A DNA stretch of 64,000 nucleotides, taken from the NCBI RefSeq assembly GCF_000621125.1, contig NZ_JHZC01000005.1, positions 62,001 to 126,000 of the forward strand, given 5' to 3'. The translations under genes were made by a program, and so were the position numbers. Of the stretch, positions 45,073 to 54,751 are shown piece after piece (the first letter of the stretch is position 1; each line of letters starts with the position of its first letter). Source of the DNA: Maribacter antarcticus DSM 21422 (GTDB lineage: Bacteria > Bacteroidota > Bacteroidia > Flavobacteriales > Flavobacteriaceae). Under the pieces are notes generated by a model. That model made no database searches. It was not told where the DNA came from and was given only the letters and a program-made list of their open reading frames with translations.

Positions 45073-45107
45073 AAACCCGTTTGAGCAATCAAACGGGTTT
45101 TGTTTTT
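45073..45107 (+). terminator. Attenuator terminator of the his operon
   Basis: A perfect 12-bp stem (AAACCCGTTTGA / TCAAACGGGTTT) with a GCAA tetraloop, followed by TGTTTTT. It lies 39 bp after the leader peptide's stop and ends 37 bp before hisG, with no other gene between, so it must regulate entry into the operon. Confidence 0.85.
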
Positions 45108-45143
45108 CGACCTGTTTTGGTTGTTCAACATCAATAAAGACAA

Positions 45144-46001
45144 ATGACAAGAATTAGAATTGCAATTCAGAAATCAGGAAGGTTGAACGAAGATTCCCTT
45201 CAAATACTTAAAGACTGTGGTATCTCTATAGATAATGGGAAAGATCAGCTAAAAGCGTCTAGTAGAAACTTTCCTATGGAAGTATTTTATTTACGTAACG
45301 GTGATATTCCGCAATACCTTAGAGATGGCGTGGTAGATATTGCCATCATAGGTGAAAATGTATTGATAGAGAAGGGAACGGATATTACTATTGTAGAAAA
45401 GTTGGGATTTTCTAAGTGTAAAGTATCTTTGGCCGTGCCAAAATCTTTTAAATACAACTCTGTGAAAGATTTTGAAGGAAAACGCATTGCCACATCCTAT
45501 CCAAATACTGTAAAAAACTATTTGGCTAGAAAAGGAGTAAACGTAGACCTGCACATTATTAGTGGTTCTGTAGAAATTGCACCTAATATTGGTTTGGCGG
45601 ATGGTATTTGCGACATTGTTTCTAGTGGTAGTACGTTGTTCAGGAATAATTTAAAGGAGGTGGAGGTAATGCTTAAAAGTGAAGCCGTTTTAGCAGTTTC
45701 CCCATCTATTTCTGAGGAACAAAAAGCAATACTACGTAAATTAAAATTTAGGATTCAATCGGTTTTAAGAGCACGGCAGTCAAAATATGTATTGTTGAAT
45801 GCACCAAATGATAAGCTTAATGAGATTCTAGCGCTCTTACCAGGAATGAGAAGCCCCACGGTACTTCCGCTGGCAGATAAGGGATGGAGTTCTGTGCATA
45901 CGGTAATTAACAAAGATACCTTTTGGGAAGTGATAGATGAATTAAAACAAGCTGGTGCAGAAGGTATTTTGGTTTGCCCAATTGAGAAGATGGTTTTGTA
46001 A
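45144..46001 (+). CDS. hisG: ATP phosphoribosyltransferase (long form)
   Basis: The first and feedback-controlled step of histidine synthesis: ATP plus PRPP gives phosphoribosyl-ATP. The 285-residue protein is the long HisG form. The catalytic bilobed domain (about 1-205) carries RIAIQKSGRLNEDS, GENVLIEKG and the PRPP loop GISGS-like ADGICDIVSSGSTL. The C-terminal ACT-like regulatory domain (about 210-285) is where histidine binds. Being the long form it should not need HisZ, and none is present. First gene of the operon, behind the leader/attenuator. Confidence 0.96.
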   Translation: MTRIRIAIQKSGRLNEDSLQILKDCGISIDNGKDQLKASSRNFPMEVFYLRNGDIPQYLRDGVVDIAIIGENVLIEKGTDITIVEKLGFSKCKVSLAVPKSFKYNSVKDFEGKRIATSYPNTVKNYLARKGVNVDLHIISGSVEIAPNIGLADGICDIVSSGSTLFRNNLKEVEVMLKSEAVLAVSPSISEEQKAILRKLKFRIQSVLRARQSKYVLLNAPNDKLNEILALLPGMRSPTVLPLADKGWSSVHTVINKDTFWEVIDELKQAGAEGILVCPIEKMVL

Positions 46002-46044
46002 GCCCTCTTGATTTTGATAAACGTTAGGACTAAAAGGAAAGCAA

Positions 46045-47328
46045 ATGAAGAAAATATATAATCTAAAAAAAGAAGATTGGAAGGACGTTTTAAGACGACC
46101 TACACAGACTGTGGAAGCTATTGAAGGTTTGGTAAATGATATTTTTAAGGAAGTCGAGGCAGAAGGTGATGCTATTATTAAAAAATATACGCAACAGTTT
46201 GACAAGGTTTCATTAGATGATTTGTTGGTCACACCTGCAGAGATTGCAGAGGCTAAAAAGACAGTTTCGCCAGGTTTAAAGGCGGCGATTCAATTAGCAA
46301 AATCAAATATTGAATTATTCCATAAGGCACAAGTTACAGATAGGGTGGAGGTAGAAACTACAAACGGAGTTAGATGCTGGCAAGAAAAGCGTCCCATTCA
46401 AAAAGTAGGGTTATACATACCAGGAGGAACAGCCCCTTTATTTTCAACAATCCTTATGTTAGCCGTACCAGCAACAATAGCTGGTTGTAAAGAAATTGTA
46501 CTTTGTTCACCACCAAATACCGAAGGTAAATTAGACCCTGCTATCCTGTATACCGCATCACTCTGTGGAGTAACTAAAATTATAAAAGTTGGTGGGATTC
46601 AGGCAATTGCAGGAATGACTTTTGGTACGAAAACAGTACCACAGGTTTACAAAATATTTGGGCCAGGAAATCAATATGTAACGGTAGCAAAGCAGCTTGC
46701 CACAAAGCATGGAGTTGCCATTGATATGCCTGCCGGACCAAGTGAATTGCTGGTCGTTGCAGATGATTCAGCGAATGCTGCTTTTGTAGCATCAGATTTA
46801 TTGAGTCAGGCGGAACATGGAGTGGACAGTCAGGTCATTCTCGTGTCAACATCAAAAGATATGATAGCTAGCGTAGAACGTGAAGTTGCGTTACAATTAG
46901 AAGATTTACCTAGAAAGGAAATTGCACGTCAGGCAATTGCCAACAGCAAATTGATTTTTGTTGAAGATGACCAAACGGCTATTGATTTAATCAATGAATA
47001 TGGTCCGGAGCATTATATTGTCTGTGTGTCTAACGAGGATTTTTATTTAGAAAACACGGTAAACGCAGGTTCTGTTTTTATTGGTAATTATACTCCAGAA
47101 AGCGCTGGAGATTATGCTTCTGGAACAAATCATACCTTACCCACAAACGGGTATGCGAAGCAATATAGTGGGGTGAATCTGGATAGTTTTATGAAGAGTA
47201 TGACCTTTCAGAAGATTTCAGCAGAAGGTATTCAGCATATAGGAAATGCAATTGAGTTAATGGCAGAAGCTGAAGGTTTACAAGCGCATAAAAATGCAGT
47301 TACACTTCGTTTGAATAGTTTAAAATGA
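46045..47328 (+). CDS. hisD: Histidinol dehydrogenase
   Basis: The last enzyme of the pathway; it oxidises histidinol to histidine in two NAD+-dependent, zinc-assisted steps. Length 427 residues. Motifs: YIPGGTAPLFSTILMLAVPA, KIFGPGNQYVTVAKQL, the zinc/substrate region DMPAGPSELLVVAD and LSQAEHGVDSQV (Gln and His ligands), EYGPEHY and the C-terminal SAGDYASGTNHTLPT. Its TGA overlaps hisC's ATG (ATGA). Confidence 0.96.
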   Translation: MKKIYNLKKEDWKDVLRRPTQTVEAIEGLVNDIFKEVEAEGDAIIKKYTQQFDKVSLDDLLVTPAEIAEAKKTVSPGLKAAIQLAKSNIELFHKAQVTDRVEVETTNGVRCWQEKRPIQKVGLYIPGGTAPLFSTILMLAVPATIAGCKEIVLCSPPNTEGKLDPAILYTASLCGVTKIIKVGGIQAIAGMTFGTKTVPQVYKIFGPGNQYVTVAKQLATKHGVAIDMPAGPSELLVVADDSANAAFVASDLLSQAEHGVDSQVILVSTSKDMIASVEREVALQLEDLPRKEIARQAIANSKLIFVEDDQTAIDLINEYGPEHYIVCVSNEDFYLENTVNAGSVFIGNYTPESAGDYASGTNHTLPTNGYAKQYSGVNLDSFMKSMTFQKISAEGIQHIGNAIELMAEAEGLQAHKNAVTLRLNSLK

Positions 47329-48368
47329 GTTTCAATCTAGAGAGCATAACACGAGAAAATGTAAAGGGCCTAAATCCTTATTCTTCTGCACGGGATGAGT
47401 ATGTTTCAGATGGCTCTAAAATGGTATTCTTAGATGCCAATGAGAATCCGTTTGAGAATGGTGTAAACAGATACCCAGACCCTAAACAACGCAGTCTTAA
47501 ATCTATTTTAGCCAAGCAGAAAGGTATAAAGGAAGAAAATATACTTCTAGGAAACGGTAGCGACGAAGTATTAGATTTGTTGTTCCGTGCCTTTTGTGAG
47601 CCTAGATTGGATAACGTTATCACGTTACCCCCTACGTATGGTATGTATCAAGTGTTATCAGGGATTAATACGATAGAAAACCGAACCGTTTTGTTGGATA
47701 CTGATTTTCAGCCGAATGTAGATGCGATTTTAAACACTATGGATACCAATTCTAAAATGTTGTTTATCTGTTCGCCCAATAACCCCTCTGGCAATAGCAT
47801 ATCGAGCCAAAAAATTGAAATATTACTGGAAAACTTCAAAGGCTTGGTAGTCATAGACGAAGCTTATATTGATTTTTCATCTGAACAAAGTTGGGTGTCT
47901 CAATTATCCAAATATCCAAATTTAGTGATAACACAGACGTTGTCTAAGGCATATGGTATGGCTGGAATCAGGCTAGGAATCTGTATCGCTTCGGAACAGA
48001 TAATAGCTGTTCTAAACAAAATAAAACCACCGTATAATATAAATGAATTGACGCAGCAAAGCGCAATGGAACGCGTATCCGACCAGAAATCTGTGCAAGA
48101 AGAAGTTGCTGTCATTCTTGGAGAACGTAAACTACTTATAGAAGCCTTATCGGAAATTTCCTTTATTTTAAAAATATATTCCTCAGATGCCAACTTTGTA
48201 TTGGCTAAAGTGGATGATGCTTTAAAACGATACAATCAGTTGTTAGAGAAAGGAATCGTAGTTCGTAACCGAACAACGCAGCCCCTTTGTGAAAACACAT
48301 TACGATTTACGATTGGAACTCCCGAAGAGAATACCCTTTTAAATACCGCATTAAAATCATTAGTATGA
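47325..48368 (+). CDS. hisC: Histidinol-phosphate aminotransferase
   Basis: A class II PLP enzyme that converts imidazole acetol-phosphate and glutamate to histidinol-phosphate. The 347-residue protein begins in the typical way ([21 protein letters not shown]). It has [16 protein letters not shown], the PNNPSG motif, [10 protein letters not shown] and the PLP lysine in [15 protein letters not shown] (about residue 208). The C-terminal [11 protein letters not shown] binds the substrate phosphate. Overlaps hisD and hisB by 4 bp each. Confidence 0.96.
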   Translation: MSFNLESITRENVKGLNPYSSARDEYVSDGSKMVFLDANENPFENGVNRYPDPKQRSLKSILAKQKGIKEENILLGNGSDEVLDLLFRAFCEPRLDNVITLPPTYGMYQVLSGINTIENRTVLLDTDFQPNVDAILNTMDTNSKMLFICSPNNPSGNSISSQKIEILLENFKGLVVIDEAYIDFSSEQSWVSQLSKYPNLVITQTLSKAYGMAGIRLGICIASEQIIAVLNKIKPPYNINELTQQSAMERVSDQKSVQEEVAVILGERKLLIEALSEISFILKIYSSDANFVLAKVDDALKRYNQLLEKGIVVRNRTTQPLCENTLRFTIGTPEENTLLNTALKSLV

Positions 48369-49537
48369 GTTACGTAAAACAAGAAAAAAATATTTCTTCT
48401 AGAGGTAAACGTGTCCTATTTATAGACCGTGATGGAACTATTATAAAGGAAACCGCAGAAGAACAAATAGACGCTTTTGAAAAAATGGTATTTTACCCTA
48501 AAGCATTCACGTTTTTAGGGAAAATTGCCAAGGAGTTAGATTATGAGTTGGTTATGATAACCAATCAAGATGGCTTGGGAACCGATGTATTTCCCGAGGA
48601 TACCTTTTGGCCTGTACATAATTTCATTCTAAAGTCTTTTGAACAGGAAGGTGTTGTTTTTAAAAAGGTATTTCTGGACAGAACTTTTCCACATGAAAAC
48701 GCAAATACTAGAAAACCAGGAATAGGTCTTCTAACCGAGTATTTTACTGATAGCTATGACCTTGAAAATTCCTTTGTAATTGGTGATCGATTGACCGACA
48801 TAGAACTGGCTAAAAATCTTGGAGCAAAAGGAATTTTTATCAATGACGATACCCATCTAGGTACAGGTGAAATTACGGTTAAGCGAGAAGCCTTGGATAG
48901 TATTATTGGATTGGAAACCAATGATTGGGAAAAAATATATGAGTTTTTAAAACTTAAGGAACGAACCTCGGAAATAACAAGGAAAACCAACGAAACAGAT
49001 ATCTATATTAAGTTGAACTTAGACGGCACTGGTAAAAGCGATATTAAGACAGGGCTTGCATTTTTTGATCATATGCTAGACCAGTTAGCGCGTCATGGGC
49101 AAATGGACCTTACGATTAAGGTAAATGGTGATTTAGAGGTTGATGAACACCATACCATAGAAGATACTGGAATCGCACTGGGAGAAGTTTTTTATACTGT
49201 ATTGGGAAATAAATTAGGTATTGAGCGCTATGGCTTCTGTTTGCCCATGGATGATTGTTTAGCTCAGGTAGCTATAGATTTTGGAGGACGTAACTGGTTG
49301 GTCTGGAAGTCCGATTTCAAACGTGAAAAAGTAGGCGACATGCCAACAGAAATGTTCCATCACTTTTTTAAATCCTTCACGGATGGTGCGAAGGCCAATC
49401 TAAATATAAAGGCAGAAGGTACTAACGAACATCATAAAATAGAAGCTATTTTTAAAGCCTTCGCTAAGGCTATAAAGATGTCTGTAAAACGAGATGTCGA
49501 AAAAATGGTTTTACCGAGTACTAAAGGAATGTTATAA
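48365..49537 (+). CDS. hisB: Bifunctional histidinol-phosphatase / imidazoleglycerol-phosphate dehydratase
   Basis: A 390-residue fusion. The N-terminal HAD phosphatase (about 15-185; [11 protein letters not shown] with the nucleophilic Asp, VMITNQDG, and [17 protein letters not shown]) removes phosphate from histidinol-phosphate. The C-terminal IGPD (about 200-390; [27 protein letters not shown] and [15 protein letters not shown], with the Mn-binding HHxxE motifs) is the dehydratase. The fusion means no separate hisN is needed. Start overlaps hisC by 4 bp; hisH follows after 57 bp. Confidence 0.96.
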   Translation: MSYVKQEKNISSRGKRVLFIDRDGTIIKETAEEQIDAFEKMVFYPKAFTFLGKIAKELDYELVMITNQDGLGTDVFPEDTFWPVHNFILKSFEQEGVVFKKVFLDRTFPHENANTRKPGIGLLTEYFTDSYDLENSFVIGDRLTDIELAKNLGAKGIFINDDTHLGTGEITVKREALDSIIGLETNDWEKIYEFLKLKERTSEITRKTNETDIYIKLNLDGTGKSDIKTGLAFFDHMLDQLARHGQMDLTIKVNGDLEVDEHHTIEDTGIALGEVFYTVLGNKLGIERYGFCLPMDDCLAQVAIDFGGRNWLVWKSDFKREKVGDMPTEMFHHFFKSFTDGAKANLNIKAEGTNEHHKIEAIFKAFAKAIKMSVKRDVEKMVLPSTKGML

Positions 49538-49594
49538 TAGTAAAAGACTTTAAGATTTGTTTTTACTCGGTACGCAGTACCTAATACTAAATTA

Positions 49595-50176
49595 ATGAAA
49601 ATAGTAATTATTAATTACGGAGCAGGAAACATCCAGAGTATCAAGTTCGCCATTAAAAGGTTGGGGCATACCGCTATTCTGAGTAATGATGTGGAAGAAA
49701 TTCGAAATGCAGATAGAGTCATATTTCCAGGTGTTGGAGAGGCGAGTAGCGCCATGGCTAAACTTTGGGAAAGTGGTTTGCACGATTTGATTCCAAGCTT
49801 AAAACAGCCGGTACTAGGAATTTGCCTAGGTATGCAATTGATGTGTAATGCATCTGAAGAAGGTGGGACAGAGGGGTTAGGTATTTTTGATGTAAATGTG
49901 CTTAAGTTTGGTACTACTGTAAAAGTCCCACAAATAGGCTGGAATCAAATAACCAATTTAAAATCTCAATTGTTTAAAGGGATTAATGAAAAAGAGCATA
50001 TTTATTTGGTACATAGTTTCTATGCGCCAGTTTGCGCAGAGACTATTGCTGAATGTGAGTATGGTTCAAGATACAGTGCTGCGTTACAAAAGGATAATTT
50101 TTATGCTACTCAGTTTCACCCAGAAAAAAGTAGTACGGTTGGTGAAAATATCTTATTCAATTTTTTAAAAATGTAA
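49595..50176 (+). CDS. hisH: Imidazole glycerol phosphate synthase, glutaminase subunit
   Basis: The glutaminase that feeds ammonia to HisF. A class I amidotransferase of 193 residues with NYGAGNIQSIKFAIKRLGH at the start, the nucleophile Cys77 in GICLGMQLM, and the His-Glu pair in QFHPEKSS near the end. The oxyanion region PGVGEA is present. Its last base is the first base of the next ATG, so the GNAT gene is translationally coupled to it. Confidence 0.96.
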   Translation: MKIVIINYGAGNIQSIKFAIKRLGHTAILSNDVEEIRNADRVIFPGVGEASSAMAKLWESGLHDLIPSLKQPVLGICLGMQLMCNASEEGGTEGLGIFDVNVLKFGTTVKVPQIGWNQITNLKSQLFKGINEKEHIYLVHSFYAPVCAETIAECEYGSRYSAALQKDNFYATQFHPEKSSTVGENILFNFLKM

Positions 50177-50598
50177 TGGAAAATAATTTTTTCATCTCAA
50201 ACGATAAACGTTTATTGAATGTATATGCCATAAAACATTTCATAGCTGATGAATATTGGAGTGATGGCAGAATCGTGGAAGATGTTGAAAAGACAATATT
50301 GAATTCCTATTGTTTTGGAATGTATACCCTAGAAAATGAACAGGTTGGTTTTGCAAGGGTGGTGACAGATTACATATATTTTGGATATTTTATGGATTTC
50401 ATCATATTTACAAAGTTTCAAGGTAAAGGATATGGTAAAAAACTAGTAGCGCATATGCTTAAGGATGATGTTATAAAAAGCCTTAAAACAGTAGCCTTAA
50501 AAACCAAAGATGCCCATAGTTTTTACCAACGTTTTGGATTTAAAAAAATTGGAGATTCACCTATATGGATGAGCATAGATAAACAAAATTTACGTTAA
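50176..50598 (+). CDS. GNAT-family acetyltransferase inside the his operon
   Basis: A 140-residue acetyltransferase. The acetyl-CoA loop is FQGKGYGKKLVAHML (about residues 76-95 region) with the preceding strand MDFIIF, and the C-terminal HSFYQRFGFKKIG motif is typical. The substrate is unknown. It is inserted between hisH and hisA, overlapping hisH by 1 bp and spaced 3 bp from hisA, so it is transcribed with the pathway. It is not a known pathway enzyme; it may be a passenger or may acetylate an intermediate or a protein. Confidence 0.88.
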   Translation: MENNFFISNDKRLLNVYAIKHFIADEYWSDGRIVEDVEKTILNSYCFGMYTLENEQVGFARVVTDYIYFGYFMDFIIFTKFQGKGYGKKLVAHMLKDDVIKSLKTVALKTKDAHSFYQRFGFKKIGDSPIWMSIDKQNLR

Positions 50599-50601
50599 AA
50601 A

Positions 50602-51339
50602 ATGAGAATAATACCCGCCATAGATATCATAGACGGTAAATGTGTTCGACTCTCAAAAGGAGATTATGATACCAAGAAAATATATAACGAGCATCCTTTA
50701 GAAGTGGCCAAGGAGTTTGAAGCAAGCGGAATTCAGTTTTTACATTTAGTAGATTTGGATGGAGCAAAATCTAAACACATTATAAACCACAGGGTGCTTG
50801 AACAGATTGCCTCTCAGACCCAATTAAAAATTGATTTTGGGGGTGGTTTAAAGACAGATGAAGATTTACGTATCGCTTTTGAAAGTGGCGCAAGTCAGAT
50901 TACTGGAGGCAGTATTGCAGTAAAGGACCCAGAAATATTTTTAGGTTGGATTGAAAAACATGGAGCTGATAGAATTATCTTAGGTGCCGATGCTTTGGAT
51001 GAAAAAGTGGCGGTTTCCGGATGGCAAGAGGAGTCTAAAGAGGAACTAATTCCGTTTATTCAATCATATCAAGCCAAAGGTATTCAATATGTGATTTGTA
51101 CCGATATTAGCAAGGACGGCATGTTAGAAGGACCTTCATTTGATTTATACCAAAAAATAATGACTAGAATAGCTGGTGAACAGCCACTTAAACTCATTGC
51201 ATCTGGGGGAATAGCTACGTTTGATGAATTGCCCAAACTTGCCGAATTAGGTTGTGAAGGTACCATTATTGGTAAAGCAATCTATGAGAATAGAATTAGC
51301 CTAAAACAACTGGAAACGTACATTTTAAGCCATGGATAA
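50602..51339 (+). CDS. hisA: ProFAR isomerase (HisA)
   Basis: The isomerase that turns 5'-ProFAR to PRFAR. A 245-residue half-barrel-repeat TIM barrel. The N-terminal catalytic Asp is in [14 protein letters not shown] (Asp8), and the second one in [15 protein letters not shown] (about residue 130s). Phosphate sites are [12 protein letters not shown] and [13 protein letters not shown]. It overlaps the DinB-like gene by 8 bp. Confidence 0.96.
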   Translation: MRIIPAIDIIDGKCVRLSKGDYDTKKIYNEHPLEVAKEFEASGIQFLHLVDLDGAKSKHIINHRVLEQIASQTQLKIDFGGGLKTDEDLRIAFESGASQITGGSIAVKDPEIFLGWIEKHGADRIILGADALDEKVAVSGWQEESKEELIPFIQSYQAKGIQYVICTDISKDGMLEGPSFDLYQKIMTRIAGEQPLKLIASGGIATFDELPKLAELGCEGTIIGKAIYENRISLKQLETYILSHG

Positions 51340-51853
51340 AGAAGAGCAGCTTATTGAAGAATTGGTTAAAAATACACTTTATCGGATGGATGAAAGTACC
51401 CGTATGATTAATAGGAGCTTGGATGAATTAACCGATGAAGAAATCTGGCAAAAACCTAACGCTTCCCTAGCTAGTATAGCAAATTTGATTTTGCATTTGA
51501 GTGGAAATATTTCTCAATATATCATTTCGTCGCTTGGCGAAACAGAGGATAAACGAAATAGGGATGGGGAATTTATAGCAATAAGTGGACTCACAAAAAT
51601 AGAGCTACTTCAAACACTGAATGCTACTGTTAATACGGCCAAACGGGTCATATTTGATGCTACAATAGATCAATTTTTGAAGATGAGGCAAGTTCAAGGT
51701 TTTTCCTTTTCGGGAGTAGGGGTCGTTTTACATGCTGTAGAACACTATTCCTATCACACCGGTCAAATTGCATTTTGGGTAAAGCAGTTGAAAAATAAAG
51801 ATTTAGGATTTTATGAGGGAATGGATTTGAATACCAAAAATAATAAAGCATAA
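51332..51853 (+). CDS. DinB-like (DUF1572-type) protein inside the his operon
   Basis: A 173-residue four-helix-bundle protein with the metal-binding His pattern of the DinB superfamily: [12 protein letters not shown] (His about 55) and [16 protein letters not shown] (about residues 133-147). The family includes metal-dependent thiol S-transferases but most members have no known role. Its ATG overlaps hisA by 8 bp and its last base is the first base of hisF's ATG, so it is a fixed part of the operon. A second, different DinB protein lies at 25.2 kb. Confidence 0.85.
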   Translation: MDKEEQLIEELVKNTLYRMDESTRMINRSLDELTDEEIWQKPNASLASIANLILHLSGNISQYIISSLGETEDKRNRDGEFIAISGLTKIELLQTLNATVNTAKRVIFDATIDQFLKMRQVQGFSFSGVGVVLHAVEHYSYHTGQIAFWVKQLKNKDLGFYEGMDLNTKNNKA

Positions 51854-52608
51854 TGCTCGCAAAAAGAATTATTCCCTGTTTGGATATAAAAGATGGTAGA
51901 ACCGTAAAAGGTATCAATTTTGTTGATTTGCGAGACGCTGGCGATCCAGTAGAACTTGCAGAAATATATAGCAGAGAAGGTGCTGATGAGCTTGTTTTTT
52001 TAGATATTTCGGCAACGGAGCAAAAACGAAAAACCTTGGCGGACTTAGTCTACCGTATTGGCGAAAAAATAAATATTCCGTTTACCGTGGGTGGTGGTAT
52101 TTCTTCGGTAAAAGACGTTGATATTCTATTACAGAATGGTGCAGATAAGGTTTCCGTTAATTCCTCGGCGGTTAAAAATCCGCGATTAATCAATGATTTA
52201 GTGGCTAAATTTGGATCGCAATGTATTGTTGTGGCGATTGATGCAAAACAAATTGATGGCAAATGGACGGTACACTTGGTAGGTGGAAAAGTGCCAACCG
52301 AGTTAGACCTTTTTGATTGGGCCAAGGAAGTGGAACGAAGGGGTGCTGGAGAAATACTATTTACCTCTATGGACAATGACGGTACCAAAGACGGATTTGC
52401 AAACGAAGCACTGGCTCGTTTATCTACCGAGCTTAACATTCCCATTATTGCATCAGGAGGTGCTGGAAATATGCAACATTTCACCGATACCTTTGTAAAA
52501 GGAAAAGCGGACGCAGCCTTGGCCGCCAGTGTTTTCCATTTTAAAGAAATTGAAATAAACGATTTAAAAAAGGAGTTACAAAAAGAAGGAATTCCGGTTA
52601 GATTATAA
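51853..52608 (+). CDS. hisF: Imidazole glycerol phosphate synthase, cyclase subunit
   Basis: The cyclase that with HisH makes imidazole glycerol phosphate and AICAR. A 251-residue TIM barrel beginning [22 protein letters not shown] (Asp11 catalytic), with [17 protein letters not shown], the second catalytic Asp in [13 protein letters not shown] (about residue 130) and [14 protein letters not shown]. The AICAR product links the pathway to purine synthesis. Overlaps the DinB-like gene by 1 bp. Confidence 0.96.
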   Translation: MLAKRIIPCLDIKDGRTVKGINFVDLRDAGDPVELAEIYSREGADELVFLDISATEQKRKTLADLVYRIGEKINIPFTVGGGISSVKDVDILLQNGADKVSVNSSAVKNPRLINDLVAKFGSQCIVVAIDAKQIDGKWTVHLVGGKVPTELDLFDWAKEVERRGAGEILFTSMDNDGTKDGFANEALARLSTELNIPIIASGGAGNMQHFTDTFVKGKADAALAASVFHFKEIEINDLKKELQKEGIPVRL

Positions 52609-52709
52609 AATTATTGTTAATACAATATAGAATTGAGTCACAATATTTAAGGTAACTAATTTCGACTGCGCTCAGGCTTACAAGTAGCAGGAATTTTTAA
52701 TTCAAAACC

Positions 52710-53402
52710 ATGAAGAAAATAGGATTAATAGGCGGTATCACATGGCAATCCACACAATTGTATTATCAATTATTAAATACTAAAGTAGCCGAAACTTTGG
52801 GTAATCAACATTCATGCGAGTGTATTATTGAATCGGTTGATTTTGCAGAAATATCTAAAAAACAGGCTAATGGTGAATGGGATGTGTTACATGCTCAAAT
52901 GACGGATATCGCGTTACGACTGCAAAACGCAGGTGCAGAAATCATTCTAATCTGTGCCAATACAATGCATCTTAGTGTTCCAACGATGAAAAGAAGTATC
53001 TCGATTCCTTTGTTACACATAGCGGAAGTAGCCGGTAAGGCAGTACAAAAAAAAGGATACCAAAAAGTGTTACTGCTAGGTACAAAATATACGATGGAAT
53101 TGGATTTTTACAAAGACATCCTCAAAAATCAATTTGGCATTGAAATCTTAATACCTAATAAAGAGGATAGGGATGTGGTACATAAGGTAATATATTCCGA
53201 GCTCGCTAAGGGTGTTATAAAGGTTGAATCTAAGAAGTATTATTTAGAGATTATTAAAAAAGCCGAAAAAGAAGGTGCACAAGCTGTAATTTTAGGCTGC
53301 ACCGAAATACCTTTATTAATTCGAAAAGAGGACTGTGATATTGCGGTTATCGATACGACCAAAGAACATGCTTATGCTGCTGTTAAGTTTGCTTTAGCCT
53401 AG
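52710..53402 (+). CDS. Aspartate/glutamate racemase-family protein
   Basis: A 230-residue cofactor-independent racemase of the Asp/Glu family: GLIGGITWQSTQLYYQLLN at the start, catalytic Cys in ICANTMHLS (about residue 82) and the second Cys in VILGCTEIPLLI (about residue 193). Both Cys are intact, so it can be active. Substrate is probably L/D-aspartate by motif, but members vary. It sits in the his operon between hisF and hisIE, with longer gaps (101 and 207 bp) than the other genes, so it may also be separately transcribed. Confidence 0.88.
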   Translation: MKKIGLIGGITWQSTQLYYQLLNTKVAETLGNQHSCECIIESVDFAEISKKQANGEWDVLHAQMTDIALRLQNAGAEIILICANTMHLSVPTMKRSISIPLLHIAEVAGKAVQKKGYQKVLLLGTKYTMELDFYKDILKNQFGIEILIPNKEDRDVVHKVIYSELAKGVIKVESKKYYLEIIKKAEKEGAQAVILGCTEIPLLIRKEDCDIAVIDTTKEHAYAAVKFALA

Positions 53403-53609
53403 TTAATTGTTAATATAACTAAAGGGTATTCTGAACCTGTTTCTGTGTCGTCCAATAAGAATCTGACTATGTGGTTGTGTTGCCAAAGAGCATTCTAAAT
53501 GACGAGTAATAAATAAGTAATGAAACGTGATTTTGAGCCTGAGTAAAAGGGAATAGAACATGAAAGGCCTTAGACCGTGCTCATACGGACAAATAAAAAA
53601 TTATAGAAA

Positions 53610-54233
53610 ATGAATAAAAAAAATTGGGGTTTTAGCATACCGAACTGGGAAAAGATGACAAACGGATTAGTACCAGCCGTCATCCAAGACGCACGCACCA
53701 AAAACGTTTTGATGCTGGGCTACATGAACCAAGAAAGTTTAGAAAAAACCCAAGAAACGGGGAAAGTCACGTTTTTTAGTCGTTCCAAGCAACGCTTATG
53801 GACCAAAGGGGAAGAAAGTGGCAACTTTTTAAATGTGGTCAGTATTAAGAACGATTGTGATCAGGATTCCTTGCTCATTTCCGTAGACCCGGTAGGACCT
53901 GTATGCCATACGGGTAGTGATACTTGTTGGGCTGAAAAGAACGAATCGCAATTCGGCTACTTTTCGGAATTAGAGAATACTATTAAACTACGCCGTAACG
54001 CAGCCGATGGTGAAAAGTCATATGTGGCATCCCTATTCAACAAGGGCATCAATAAAATAGCCCAAAAAGTAGGGGAGGAGGCCGTGGAAACGGTAATTGA
54101 AGCTATGGACGATAACGATGAATTGTTCCTGTACGAAAGTGGCGATTTATTATTTCACTATATGATACTCTTGCAAGCAAAAGGATTTACGCTAAAGGAT
54201 ATTGAGTCGGAGTTGATCAAACGAAAGAAATAG
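53610..54233 (+). CDS. hisIE: Bifunctional phosphoribosyl-AMP cyclohydrolase / phosphoribosyl-ATP pyrophosphatase
   Basis: A 207-residue fusion carrying steps two and three of the pathway. HisI (about 1-115) has GLVPAVIQDARTKNVLMLGYMNQESL, FFSRSKQRLWTKGEESG and the metal region NDCDQDSLLISV with Cys in CHTGSDTCW. HisE (about 118-207) has SYVASLFNKGINKIAQKVGEEAVETVIEA. With this gene all steps from PRPP to histidine are present (hisG, IE, A, H/F, B, C, D). It is the last his gene. Confidence 0.95.
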   Translation: MNKKNWGFSIPNWEKMTNGLVPAVIQDARTKNVLMLGYMNQESLEKTQETGKVTFFSRSKQRLWTKGEESGNFLNVVSIKNDCDQDSLLISVDPVGPVCHTGSDTCWAEKNESQFGYFSELENTIKLRRNAADGEKSYVASLFNKGINKIAQKVGEEAVETVIEAMDDNDELFLYESGDLLFHYMILLQAKGFTLKDIESELIKRKK

Positions 54234-54373
54234 TTTATAATTTGTAGCTGTTAATCTTTAGATGGTAAATTTTTAAAGGTTGAGTAAAAGAGGTTTGATG
54301 GCGCTTCGTTGTTAAAACTAATGGCAGTTAACCGCCCGTTGGTAACTACCGGCTAGCAACTACTCTCTGCACA

Positions 54374-54751
54374 CTATTTTTTATCCTCCAAAAAACACCT
54401 CATGTAAGTACTCCCTGGTACGAACGTAAATCCGCCTGCGATAATGATGGCGCCAAAGTACAGCAAAATCATTTTCCGTTTATGGACTTTCACATTTCCT
54501 TTTTTTATCGCCAGATATGCTGTGGGAACCTCATAAATAGTTAGAAAACTAAAACTATGTATCCATCCAAAGTGATTCAAGAATTGTGGGCCTACGTCTG
54601 CGAGCATACAGAGTGTAACACAAGCCGTAAATAGCATTAACACCATATATACGCGTCCAAAACCTTTATGAATCGTGGTGCCTTTTTTAATAATTAGTAC
54701 TAAGGTGCCTAAAATAAAACAGGGAACTACGGGCACTAGGTGAAGGTTCAT
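54374..54751 (-). CDS. DUF2306-like small membrane protein
   Basis: A 125-residue protein with three to four hydrophobic helices. HKGFGRVYMVLMLFTACVTL and the HSFSFLTIYEV-to-VHKRKMILLYFGA region match the pattern of DUF2306 membrane proteins, in which a His-x-x-x-Gly-Arg motif begins one helix. Function unknown; heme or metal binding has been speculated for the family's His residues. It converges on the his operon with 140 bp between; I see no terminator there. Confidence 0.65.
   Translation of the reverse strand: MNLHLVPVVPCFILGTLVLIIKKGTTIHKGFGRVYMVLMLFTACVTLCMLADVGPQFLNHFGWIHSFSFLTIYEVPTAYLAIKKGNVKVHKRKMILLYFGAIIIAGGFTFVPGSTYMRCFLEDKK

Noticed and set aside
52050-52484. A 144-codon minus-strand frame
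   Set aside because: It lies antisense to hisF, whose motifs are complete.
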